Positions 19,301 to 26,610 of a stretch of 64,000 nt of DNA are shown one piece after another. The first letter of the stretch is position 1, and every line of letters begins with the position of its first letter. Location: the NCBI GenBank assembly GCA_019058315.1, contig JAHPZH010000001.1, positions 213,566 through 277,565 of the forward strand, given 5' to 3'. A model generated the notes under the pieces. It made no database searches and was not told the origin of the DNA. It saw nothing but the letters and a program-made list of their open reading frames with translations. The DNA is from Candidatus Helarchaeota archaeon. GTDB taxonomy: Archaea; Asgardarchaeota; Lokiarchaeia; Helarchaeales; RDOG01. The position numbers were made by a program, and so were the translations under genes.

Positions 19301-22300
19301 TATGTGATAGATATGGATGGATTCGTATTATCAATATTGAACCAAACTGTGTCTAATGTATTAAGTCCTGCATTGTCAGTAACATTCACTAGAATAGTGA
19401 TAATTCCATCTGGAATGTAAGAATTATTATAGAATGAAAAGTTGCCAGATAAAGAACCCGTAGGATTTTGATTTAAAGCAAACCTTGAGTCGTTAATCAT
19501 TACAGAAGCTATATTTGAACCTGTACCGTTTGCAGTTCCATTCACCCAGAAAATGTTAGCTGAAACATCTTGTCCATTAGTGGGATAAGTGATAGAGATA
19601 GTTGGGTCCATTGTATCTACTTGAAAATAGATCTCTTTCATAAAAATAGTATTAGCAGAATCATTTCCAAATATCTGCAAATGATAATTTTCATCATCCC
19701 AAATAAGTAAAGAATTGTTTGAAAAAAGAGTTCCATTCCATGTTAATGTATAATTTGCTGACCAACCACTGCCTGTATTATTTCTACACCAAACTTTATC
19801 GATAAATGATTTATTTTGAACTATAATTGGAAGTTCTTGATAATCATAAGTTATATTGGCTGGAAATAATAAAGTTAAAGGATTATAATAGTAAGAATCA
19901 TAATATATATCCCAATCACTTCCACTTCCCTGCCATACAAAATGAGTTTCCTCCTCATCAGAATCAATAGCTATATCTGGACCATAATCTGCTGTATAAC
20001 TTCTGGAAATATCTTGGGGTGTGCTAAAACTCCCAAAATAATTATTACTTTCATATATTTCTGAAACATCCTTGCTCCAAGTAATAAAAACTGAATTAGG
20101 ATCTGATAGAGTATCTAGAGCAATTGCAGAATAATGATCATTAGATGTAGGATCTTTAGATACATTTAATGGTTCTGAAGTGAAATCATTCATTGTATTA
20201 TTAATATAATAGATTTCATTATCTTGTGTGATATTACTGGACCAAGTGATATGAACTTTACCTGTAGAATCTAATGCAAGATCTGGGTTTTCATTCAAAG
20301 CGTTATATTGAGAAATATTTACTCCATTTGTTGAAAAATCACCAATTGAATTATTTTCATAAGTTAATTGAGTATGAGAAGAATTACCATACCCATATAC
20401 AACATGAATAGTATTTGTATCATCAATTGCCATAGCAGGTTGGATGACATTAGATACTGCTAAATTTGGTGAAATAGCTTCGGGTGAGCCAAAAGAACCT
20501 GCACTGTTATTATCACATCCAAGACCCCAGATAAAACCATCAGTTGCCCACCAAGCTACATATGCAGCACCGGATGAATCAACAGCAATTGTTGGAAAAA
20601 GATTATAGGGTCCTCCAGGGATTAAAACGGGTGTATTAAATTGGCCTCCTGTATTATTTGTGTAATATATATCAAAAGATCCAAAATCCATCCAGACTAA
20701 ATGAACTATGTTGAAGGCATCAATGGCAATATCTACCCACATTTGATCTGTTGTACTAGTAGTAACTTGTTGTTTATTTCCCAAATATCCATTTTTATTA
20801 TTATCATAGTAGATTTCATAGACACCAGTTTCATTACCATACCAAACGATGTGTACATTACCTTCTGAATCTAAAGCAATTCGTGGACGTTGATCATCTG
20901 CAAGATTATGAGAAATATTTAATGGAGGGGTAGCACCAATCACAAACCATTCCTCCCTTAATGCAACTTCCGTTGTAGACTCATTTGCAAAAACCTGTAA
21001 GTGATAAATCCCATCAGTCCATGAAATAGAATTATTTACGAAATGAGTTCCATTATACATCAAAGAAAAATTAGCGGACCAACCTCCCCCTGAATTATAC
21101 CTTAGCCAAGCTTGATCAACTTTACTATAATTACTTAAAACGATGTCTAGCTCTCTATGGAGATATGTATTATTTGTTGGACTTTCTAATACAACATAAG
21201 GTCCGTAAGTATCTACTGTAAAATTTTCAGATTTCTGTGTTAAATCAAATGAATTATTTCCAAAAACTTGAATTATATAACTTCCATCGGTCCAATCTAA
21301 ATTTGAACTATTTGTAAAAAAAGTTCCATTATAAGTTAAAGTATAATTATTAGACCAAATAATTCCATCCGTACTATTACGGAACCACATATTCGAGATC
21401 TCTGTTGTATTATCCACAATAACTGGAACAGTGCTTTGATAATAGCTCTGATTCTCGGGTGAAATGATATTAAAATTTGGTGCATTAATCGCATTTGTTT
21501 CAGTTACTTGTATAAAATAGGTAAAAGGGGCCAGATAAATAAAAGTCCCTTCTATTAGCAATCCCGTAATTTTATCATAGTAAGCGATATCTCCATCGGG
21601 ATGGTCTAATATCCAAACATCTAATATTAAACCAAGCGCATTTTTGGTGGTTTCTCCACTTACATTAAATTCTCTATTGCCTGAAGTATGCCCTGATATA
21701 TTAACCTTTTCTCCTAGACTAACATTATTATAAATCCAAAGCCAATCATCAGAATTTACCTGCCATGGACTGCCTCCTGTTGTTGAAGTTATTGTTCGAG
21801 ATCTATTATCAACTGTCCTAGTGTAATTATTCGTTCCCCCAAAATCGGTAATTGATTCATTGCATCTAAAAGAATTTCCTCCTAAATATTCATAGTATTC
21901 AGTTCCAGACCATGGAGTTCCTATAAAATCTCCAGACCAATTATAAGATAATCCATTAAACAAGACAGAAGGTGCAGGGACATATGCATTTACTTGGGGG
22001 CCACTATAATTTCCTATATTTGGCAATCCTACTTCATTGACTCCATCAGATGCATTAAAATAAAAATAATGATTACCAATCGTGAGAGTAGTGAAATATT
22101 CATAGATTACACCATCAATATAATTCAAATCTATTGGATTTTCTTTTGACATATTAAAAGTCTGTGAATCAATAGTGACGTTGACATAAATGGGTGGGTT
22201 GTTATCTTGGTCAGAATAATTAACAAAAAATCTAAAATTTGTAAATTCCGTGCCAATAGCAGGATCTACATTTCCATTAGTTAAATTTGGAGGATTTAAA

Positions 22301-23382
22301 TTAACTGAAGTAACATTAGGGCCAGTATAAGTTGAACTATTAACTTTAAAATACCAATCTGATGAATTAAATGTATAATTATACATACCTGCACTCAAAT
22401 ATGTAGAAAAATTATAAATTACACCATCTGTGTAATCGTAATCGATTGGATTTTCTTTCTGCATTTCATAAGAAAAAGTGTTATTAAGGGTAACATTTAC
22501 ATATAACGGTGAATTATTATCGAAATCTGTATAATTTACTCGAAAAGTAAATAATTGCGTCGTATTACCTATAGTTGGTGTAACTTGGCCATTAGTTAAT
22601 GTTGGAGGACCGAGATTCGACATAAACCACTGCAACGATCGGTTTAATATAGTAGTTCTGATGGTTAAGGATCCACAATGCTCTAGAGGCATACAAAAAA
22701 AGACTGTTTTATAACCATTAGCTATATTATTATTGCTAATTGCTGTAGCATTAATTAAATCACTAGAATTATCAGAATCATAAAACACCATTGATGCAAA
22801 TGAGGTTGGTTGTATCCATTGAGAAAGACCACAAAATGAAGTGTGATCAAAAGAAAGCCCTTGTCCAATAGGATCTGAATTGTTTCCAACTATATTATTA
22901 TAAGTATAAAGGGCCGGTGTAGGAAGATTATAATTATTTACTCCGAGATATTGATTAATAAACGTGGTATTACCCATCAAATCTGCATAATATGTCCAAG
23001 TATTTGATGTCAATAATAAATTTCCTCCATTATTCAAAAATTGTTCTAATCTCACTTCATATGATGCAGTATTGGCATCAAGGTAACCTGTAGACCAAAT
23101 AACTACCTTATAATCTTTTAAAGTATTATAATCTGGTGCTGATGTAAGTGAATCATATTCAACTCCTAAATTATCTAAAGCATTTGTTATTGAAGAACTC
23201 CAATCTAAAAGTGTGTCTGTATAAACAAAGAGAATATCAGGTTGTAATGAATTTTTTAAATGATCTTGAGATTTATATAAATAATTATTATTATCTAATG
23301 GATAAAATTCCGTAAAGTTGACCATGATGCTCAATTGAAGTAATATTATTAATATTAATGATGGTATAACTTTCCTCTTCAT
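13336..23382 (-). CDS. Giant repeat surface protein with cytoplasmic zinc ribbons
   Basis: A 3348-residue protein. A signal peptide (about 1-25) is followed by a Rossmann-like segment (48-130, VVIWSTGYL and a GGNLLLTS motif, resembling ThuA/GATase-like domains), two related segments of about 95 residues, a unique domain, Ig-like segments, and a run of seven DxxGxxHxVW-type blades (about 810-1200), probably a beta-propeller. Then come 17 tandem domains of about 95 residues (1255-2870), two divergent relatives and a fibronectin-3-like domain. A transmembrane helix (about 3189-3215) and a basic stop follow. The last 130 residues are predicted to be inside the cell and carry two zinc ribbons (CPNC..CQKC and CEHC..CPIC). 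Asn-X-Ser/Thr sequons are extremely dense, fitting a glycosylated surface fibre. The internal zinc ribbons suggest a cytoplasmic partner. Confidence 0.9.
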   Translation of the reverse strand: MKRKVIPSLILIILLQLSIMVNFTEFYPLDNNNYLYKSQDHLKNSLQPDILFVYTDTLLDWSSSITNALDNLGVEYDSLTSAPDYNTLKDYKVVIWSTGYLDANTASYEVRLEQFLNNGGNLLLTSNTWTYYADLMGNTTFINQYLGVNNYNLPTPALYTYNNIVGNNSDPIGQGLSFDHTSFCGLSQWIQPTSFASMVFYDSDNSSDLINATAISNNNIANGYKTVFFCMPLEHCGSLTIRTTILNRSLQWFMSNLGPPTLTNGQVTPTIGNTTQLFTFRVNYTDFDNNSPLYVNVTLNNTFSYEMQKENPIDYDYTDGVIYNFSTYLSAGMYNYTFNSSDWYFKVNSSTYTGPNVTSVNLNPPNLTNGNVDPAIGTEFTNFRFFVNYSDQDNNPPIYVNVTIDSQTFNMSKENPIDLNYIDGVIYEYFTTLTIGNHYFYFNASDGVNEVGLPNIGNYSGPQVNAYVPAPSVLFNGLSYNWSGDFIGTPWSGTEYYEYLGGNSFRCNESITDFGGTNNYTRTVDNRSRTITSTTGGSPWQVNSDDWLWIYNNVSLGEKVNISGHTSGNREFNVSGETTKNALGLILDVWILDHPDGDIAYYDKITGLLIEGTFIYLAPFTYFIQVTETNAINAPNFNIISPENQSYYQSTVPVIVDNTTEISNMWFRNSTDGIIWSNNYTLTYNGTFFTNSSNLDWTDGSYIIQVFGNNSFDLTQKSENFTVDTYGPYVVLESPTNNTYLHRELDIVLSNYSKVDQAWLRYNSGGGWSANFSLMYNGTHFVNNSISWTDGIYHLQVFANESTTEVALREEWFVIGATPPLNISHNLADDQRPRIALDSEGNVHIVWYGNETGVYEIYYDNNKNGYLGNKQQVTTSTTDQMWVDIAIDAFNIVHLVWMDFGSFDIYYTNNTGGQFNTPVLIPGGPYNLFPTIAVDSSGAAYVAWWATDGFIWGLGCDNNSAGSFGSPEAISPNLAVSNVIQPAMAIDDTNTIHVVYGYGNSSHTQLTYENNSIGDFSTNGVNISQYNALNENPDLALDSTGKVHITWSSNITQDNEIYYINNTMNDFTSEPLNVSKDPTSNDHYSAIALDTLSDPNSVFITWSKDVSEIYESNNYFGSFSTPQDISRSYTADYGPDIAIDSDEEETHFVWQGSGSDWDIYYDSYYYNPLTLLFPANITYDYQELPIIVQNKSFIDKVWCRNNTGSGWSANYTLTWNGTLFSNNSLLIWDDENYHLQIFGNDSANTIFMKEIYFQVDTMDPTISITYPTNGQDVSANIFWVNGTANGTGSNIASVMINDSRFALNQNPTGSLSGNFSFYNNSYIPDGIITILVNVTDNAGLNTLDTVWFNIDNTNPSISITYPTNGQVVTGNNIWINGTANGTGSNIASVMINDSRFIIDQNPVGSLSGNFSFYNNSYLPDGIIAIRVNITDTVGLTILDTVWFNIDNTNPTIFITYPINGQDIAGNTLWVNGTANGTGSNIVSVMINDSRFVIDQNPSGSLFGIFSFYNNSYIPDGIIAIQVNITDIVGFNALDTIWFNIDNTYPTISITYPTNGQLTTGSNFWINGTVNGTGSNIASVMINDSRFLIDQNPTGSLSGNFSFYNNSYIPDGIIAIRVNVTDSAGLTISDVVWFNIDNDNPTINIISPTNGQVVTGNNFWVNGTANGTGSNIVSLMINDSRFVIDQNPAGSLSGDFSFYNNSYIPEGIMAIRVNITDTIGLTAFDIVWFNIDNSNPTISITYPVNGQLITGSNFWVNGTANGTGSNIVSVMINDSRFVINQNPAGSLSGNFSFYNNSYLLDGIISIRVNISDSAGLTAIDIVWFNIDNTNPTISITYPTNGQDVANNTFWVNGTASGTGSNIVSVMINDSRFVIDQNPAGSLSGTFSFYNNSYLPDGIIAIRVNITDTVGLTSLDTVWFNIDNTNPTISITYPTNGQVVTGSIFWVNGTANGTGSNIASVMINDSRFLIDQNPMGSLSGNFSFYNNSYLPDGVVSIRINITDTSGLSLLDTVWFNIDNTNPTISITYPANGQDIVGSIFWVNGTGNGTGSNIASVMINDSRFSIDQNPVGSLSGSFSFYNNSYLPDGIIAIRVNITDTVGLTSLDTIWFNIDNTNPTISITYPTNGQVVTGSNFWVNGTANGTGSNIASVIINDSRFSIDQNPVGSIFGSFSFYNNSYLPDGIIAIRVNITDTVGLTSLDTIWFNIDNTNPTISITYPTNGQVVTGSNFWVNGTANGTGSNIASVIINDSRFSIDQNPVGSIFGSFSFYNNSYLPDGIIAIRVNITDTVGLTSLDTIWFNIDNTNPMISITYPSNGQLTTGSNFWVNGTANGTGSNITTLMINDSRFIIDQNPVGSLSGIFSFYNNSYLPDGIIPITVNVTDTAGMTTLDTVWFNIDNTNPTITITHPFPDGTTDFGSIVTVEGWVDGTGSNIQSVMINDSRFTISLNPSGNPSGPYFFSNNSFISLGYIAVEVNVTDWANLTSSTIRWFTYIIGPSINIDHPGINGEIDTGVNITINGTANGGGANIDTVWINDSRFSLTIDPSGTPFGAFGFENVSFIPDGRIAINVSINNTGGISYSLVRWFIIDNSYPIISISYPISDGDVITGSIIWINGSANGTGSNIASVMINDSRFVIYQNPTGFASGNYSFYNNSYLPDGIIVIRVNMTDSAGLTTSDSIWFNIDNSNPTISITYPTNGQVIASNTFWVNGTANGTGSNIVSVIINDSRFVIDQNPTGSLSGNFSFYNNSYIPDGIIAIEVNITDTVGFTSLDIVWFNIDNSNPNITIIYPTNGQDIASNIFWINGTANGTGTNIASVMINDSRFVINLNPTGSQSGNYSFYNNSYLPDGNITIRVNVTDSAGLTTADFVWFNIDNTAPELLEQDSATNYTIYQTGPNIWVNGSAIDLGSGLKSIEIINNNASCSWTVNLNTNQSWAFRNSTPISSDGIYEIWINATDIVGNFNITRCLISVEIGPPIGAPGAYLSNPQNGTLIGLNLYIWLNGTALDLGSGLFNVYIYPNEGNSSASWSTNQNTNESWAFYNTTPIIDNILGQVYEIKLNISDIAGNYFNLTFYFRVDTIRPSNVTNLCDLNISLTDNVVNLNWTFSTDNSPVQYEIWRRTSSSGWQIINITNFNIYQYNDTGLADEVYEYRIRPIDEAGNYGNFTNSIFVTIKTKTKAEVPLVFLPPQEDSTWILLLIIGIVAGVIAAVIIAKKRKEEEVFFPKITPKQQKPTAETKKAEFKLEIPPPKVPKYEEKVQKVGERKEILYYHCPNCKQIFSASEIADYSCQKCQIPLKLHKRVVTEDLKKTTPSTEVIYYCEHCNRYFKVPIKGSYQCPICNNILKLYQS
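14750..19620 (-). repeat. 17 in-frame repeats of about 285 bp
   Basis: The units encode about 95 residues each, with a conserved ISITYP...NG opening, WVNGTANGTGSN, a MINDSRF core, FSFYNNSY and a closing VWFNIDN. Units 13-15 are the most diverged (for example INIDHP and ISISYP openings). The order and the constant period indicate expansion by unequal exchange. Confidence 0.9.
16591..17160 (-). repeat. Two adjacent identical 285-bp units
   Basis: Comparing by eye, bases 16591-16875 and 16876-17160 are identical over the whole unit, while the next unit from 17161 diverges within 10 bases. This marks a recent tandem duplication within the giant gene, or an assembly artefact. Confidence 0.8.
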
Positions 23383-23460
23383 GTTATAACCCTCAAAATT
23401 TGGCAGAATTTATTTAATTAATTCCCCAAATCTAATTAATAAAAATTAAGATAATAAGGA

Positions 23461-23473
23461 TATAAATATTTAA
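23461..23473 (-). promoter_or_regulatory. TATA-like element upstream of giant gene
   Basis: TATAAATATTTAA lies about 80 bases upstream of the ATG at 23382. A nearly identical element occurs at 24887-24900 before the radical SAM gene. It resembles an archaeal TATA box. The distance implies a leader of about 50 bases. Confidence 0.35.
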
Positions 23474-23552
23474 TCCAAATATTTATTGGAATCTCATTTA
23501 GAATATAGTTTAAAAATCTTTATGATCAAATCAACGAAATTATACTTATTTA

Positions 23553-24722
23553 CTAATATATTTTAGCGTCTTTTCCGTATCCCGTAGAAATTAAGTGCGA
23601 TTTGGTAATCCTTTCATTCTTCGGGGTATTATTTGTGACATTTAAATAAACTCCAGAGAATAATTCATCTTCTGAAATCTGTAAATTTTCTAACTTGACT
23701 CTCTCCCCAACGGGATAATCATATTCAAACCTTTCTTCTCTAACTACTCGTGGATCTCCGATATCTGGTGGATAAGAGTCTAAAGATAATTGTGGTGTTG
23801 GAATTCCTTCTTTTAATTGCATATTTATCCCGATTTCCCATAACTCTGGAAGCTCTTGTTTTATAAAATCTTGCCATTTATTCTCTATGGTATTTATGGC
23901 GAGCTTTGAATCTAATGTAAGCTTACTCATCTGTGATGTATATGCTCGTCGACCTTGATAGATTAATGATTTTAGAAAAGGTGGAGCGGGAATAAACAGC
24001 CCCCAATTATCTCTCAAACTAGAATATTTTGATTTTAATTGAAATGAATCCCATAAATTATTATTAACCTCATATGAACTAAGTTCAGTAATAAGATTTG
24101 CAACATTAGATGCGTAAGTTATAATTATATAATGAGTAGATTGTGAATACTCAGGATTTCTTTTATTTCGTATATCTTTTATGATATCCAATAAACGAAC
24201 TCCCACTCTTTGTATACCTTTTAAATTTTTTGGTAATACTTTTACTTTATACCCTGTTTTTTCATCTTTTAACCCTAAAATTTCTTCATCTCGCTGAGAA
24301 ATCCACCAATCTGTGGGAATTCCTTCTTCAATATGTGTATTGATTAAAAAAAATACTTCTTGAAAAGTATCATCAATCATTACAAAGGTGCAATCCGCAG
24401 ATTCGCTGAATAACTGCTTCATAGCACCCGATTGAAGATCACATCTTATCATGCTTATTGAAGGGAAAAAATTAAAAGATAAGGTCTTATTTGCATGTTT
24501 AAGTCTGTCCGATATTACAGCTTTACCTGTTAAAACTGCCGAATTTAATCGTCCTTCCATTAATTCCCTAATCTTGTGTGCATATTTCATATGCCACTTC
24601 ATTAAGAAACGGGGACCCAATTCGGTATATACACGCCAAATGTGTCTACCTAATGGAAACCATTCTTTTGTTATCATTTCATCTGGTATGTCAGAATATC
24701 GATATTTTACCATCAAATTCAA
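23553..24722 (-). CDS. Unknown protein upstream of giant surface gene
   Basis: I do not recognise this 389-residue protein. It has no signal peptide, membrane helix or Cys cluster and is rich in aromatic and charged residues, so it is probably cytosolic. Segments with strand/helix alternation include SADCTFVMIDDTFQEVFFL and HYIIITYASNVANL, and the C-terminal third is Pro- and Tyr-containing. It is on the same strand as, and 170 bases upstream of, the giant gene, but that gap holds a TATA-like element, so the two may be separate units. It is transcribed divergently from the radical SAM gene at 24965. It is confidently a gene by length and codon pattern; the function is unknown. Confidence 0.72.
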   Translation of the reverse strand: MNLMVKYRYSDIPDEMITKEWFPLGRHIWRVYTELGPRFLMKWHMKYAHKIRELMEGRLNSAVLTGKAVISDRLKHANKTLSFNFFPSISMIRCDLQSGAMKQLFSESADCTFVMIDDTFQEVFFLINTHIEEGIPTDWWISQRDEEILGLKDEKTGYKVKVLPKNLKGIQRVGVRLLDIIKDIRNKRNPEYSQSTHYIIITYASNVANLITELSSYEVNNNLWDSFQLKSKYSSLRDNWGLFIPAPPFLKSLIYQGRRAYTSQMSKLTLDSKLAINTIENKWQDFIKQELPELWEIGINMQLKEGIPTPQLSLDSYPPDIGDPRVVREERFEYDYPVGERVKLENLQISEDELFSGVYLNVTNNTPKNERITKSHLISTGYGKDAKIY

Positions 24723-24886
24723 CTATGAATATTGTAATATTATATTAAACCCAATTTCTATTATATTTCCAATTCTATTATATTTTAAAAAATTTAATTC
24801 CCCCAGTTACTTAAAATTAATTATGGGTTTGTTATTAATAATAGAATACCATTTTAAAAAAATTTTACGTTTTTCTCAATTTAAGA

Positions 24887-24900
24887 TATAAATATTAAAT
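24887..24900 (+). promoter_or_regulatory. TATA-like element before radical SAM gene
   Basis: TATAAATATTAAAT sits 65-78 bases upstream of the ATG at 24965, in the divergent gap from 24723 to 24964. It matches the element at 23461-23473. A GGTGA site at 24950-24954 follows. Confidence 0.35.
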
Positions 24901-24964
24901 ACGTTTCTAAATAAATAATTATGATTTTTTACTTTTAAAATAAAAATTTGGTGAAATATGATAA

Positions 24965-26107
24965 ATGAATGGTTTTGAAATAGCCAAATTACGACCACCT
25001 ACAGAGAATTTCTCTTTAGCAATTCTAACTCACTTTAATTGTCCTTGGTCTAAATGTGCCTTCTGCCCCAGTAACTTGTTTTATAAATTAAGGCGGTTTA
25101 AGCGACGAACTTTGGAAGAAATCAAAAAAGATATTGATAATACTGCCATAATAAACGAATATATATGGGAAAAAGGCATCATAAGTCAAGAAACATTATT
25201 AAAATCGGTTTCTGAATATCCTATGTTAAGAGAATGTTTTATTCACATGGCTTGTTGGCATTTATATTCGAATGCTACTACTGCTTTTTTAGGGGGAACA
25301 AATCCTCTTCTTTATCATAGTGATTTTTTAGAGGAAATTTTGATTTATTTAAGAGATAAATTTCCTACTATTACACGAATTACGAGTTATGGCAGAACAA
25401 TAACAGCCTCAAAGAAGAATTCTCGTTATTTTAAACAATTATATGAATCTGGTCTGGATCGTATTCATGTAGGAATGGAATCTGGTTCAGATAATGTACT
25501 AAAGTTCGTGAATAAAGGAGTAACGAGTGAAAAACATATATTAGGAGGTCAAAAAATTAAAGATGGAGAGATTTCCTTATGCACATACATCATGCCAGGA
25601 TTAGGGGGAAGAGCTTGGACCTTAGAACATGCAATGGAAACTGCTAGAGTTATTAATGAAATCGAACCAGATTTCGTTAGGTTGCGAACATTAGAGATTT
25701 TTCCTCATACTCCCCTCTATAAGAAGTGGAAAGCTGGAGAATTCACTGAATTAACGGAACAAGAGGTTATAGAGGAGGAAAAAATTTTAGTAGAAAATAT
25801 AGAGTGTAAAACTACTATAACTAGCGATTCTGCAGCTAATTTATTAACTGAAATTTGGGGGATGCTCCCAAAGGATAAAAAGAAAATTCTACGAGCTATT
25901 GATAATTATTTAAGTCTTAATTACGAAGAAAAATTAAAATTTAGTTTGGATAGAAGATTAGAAGCATATAATAACCAATATGGAGGGCTATCTCCACCTA
26001 TTGAAAAAAAATTAAAGAGACTATCGAAGATTTCTGAAGATAGCAAAAATTATTATGAAGAAATGAAAAAATTAATAAAATATATTCGGAGTCGACTTAT
26101 CCCATAA
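24965..26107 (+). CDS. Radical SAM protein with CxxxxCxxC cluster motif
   Basis: The iron-sulfur motif is NCPWSKCAFC near residues 22-31, spacing C-x4-C-x2-C, as in a COG1032-type radical SAM subgroup rather than the usual CxxxCxxC. The following KLRRFKRR stretch, the central GMESGSDNVLKFVNKG segment and the MPGLGGR block are typical of radical SAM barrels. There is no B12-binding domain. These enzymes cleave SAM reductively to make a radical; the substrate here is unknown. The start ATG is preceded by GGTGA (24950-24954), and a short out-of-frame ATG at 24958 lies between them. 380 residues, probably cytosolic. A second radical SAM gene follows at 26611. Confidence 0.82.
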   Translation: MNGFEIAKLRPPTENFSLAILTHFNCPWSKCAFCPSNLFYKLRRFKRRTLEEIKKDIDNTAIINEYIWEKGIISQETLLKSVSEYPMLRECFIHMACWHLYSNATTAFLGGTNPLLYHSDFLEEILIYLRDKFPTITRITSYGRTITASKKNSRYFKQLYESGLDRIHVGMESGSDNVLKFVNKGVTSEKHILGGQKIKDGEISLCTYIMPGLGGRAWTLEHAMETARVINEIEPDFVRLRTLEIFPHTPLYKKWKAGEFTELTEQEVIEEEKILVENIECKTTITSDSAANLLTEIWGMLPKDKKKILRAIDNYLSLNYEEKLKFSLDRRLEAYNNQYGGLSPPIEKKLKRLSKISEDSKNYYEEMKKLIKYIRSRLIP

Positions 26108-26160
26108 ATGAAAATTTAAAAAATTTTTGCCAAGCTATTATTATTCAATCTTTTTTATTA

Positions 26161-26421
26161 TTATAATCTTTTAAAATGTTTACACATCGAACAACAAGGT
26201 TTAAATTGTTCAAATTTCGATTTACTCATTATATTACATTTTCCAATCTCATTAAACACAATCTTTTTAATCTCGCCCCGTTCCTCACAATAAGGGATCT
26301 CTTTCTCTCCTAGCATTTCTATAGTATAAAATTCGCAGTTAAAACAGCACAAAGTCGTCATTTCCTTTTGGGACAATTCAGATACAAATAATATTGCCTT
26401 AAATTTGGAATTAAAGTTCAA
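26161..26421 (-). CDS. Small Cys-rich protein
   Basis: An unrecognised protein of up to 86 residues with Cys groups CCFNC, PYC, KC and CCSMCKHFKRL, suggesting a metal-binding or iron-sulfur role. An in-frame ATG at 26361 (Met 21) just before the first Cys group could be the true start, giving 66 residues; AAAGGA lies next to it, too close to be a normal ribosome site. It is transcribed toward the end of one radical SAM gene and away from another, so a link to their cluster chemistry is possible but unproven. Confidence 0.55.
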   Translation of the reverse strand: MNFNSKFKAILFVSELSQKEMTTLCCFNCEFYTIEMLGEKEIPYCEERGEIKKIVFNEIGKCNIMSKSKFEQFKPCCSMCKHFKRL

Positions 26422-26610
26422 TTCTAAATATTATAATATTAAATCATTTTTTCTATATCCTAATTAATCTTTTTCATTAAATTAATAAGAATCTCACATA
26501 TTCTAATTGAATTCTGATAAAAGAATAACAAAAATATTTAAATTACAATTTATTATATTTCTTTTTACATTTTATGATTAAAACTAGTTTATAAATCGGA
26601 GATTAACAAA

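Noticed and set aside
14750..19620. Regular direct repeats suggesting a CRISPR or satellite
   Set aside because: The period is about 285 bases, there are no unique spacers, and all units keep one open reading frame with conserved protein motifs.
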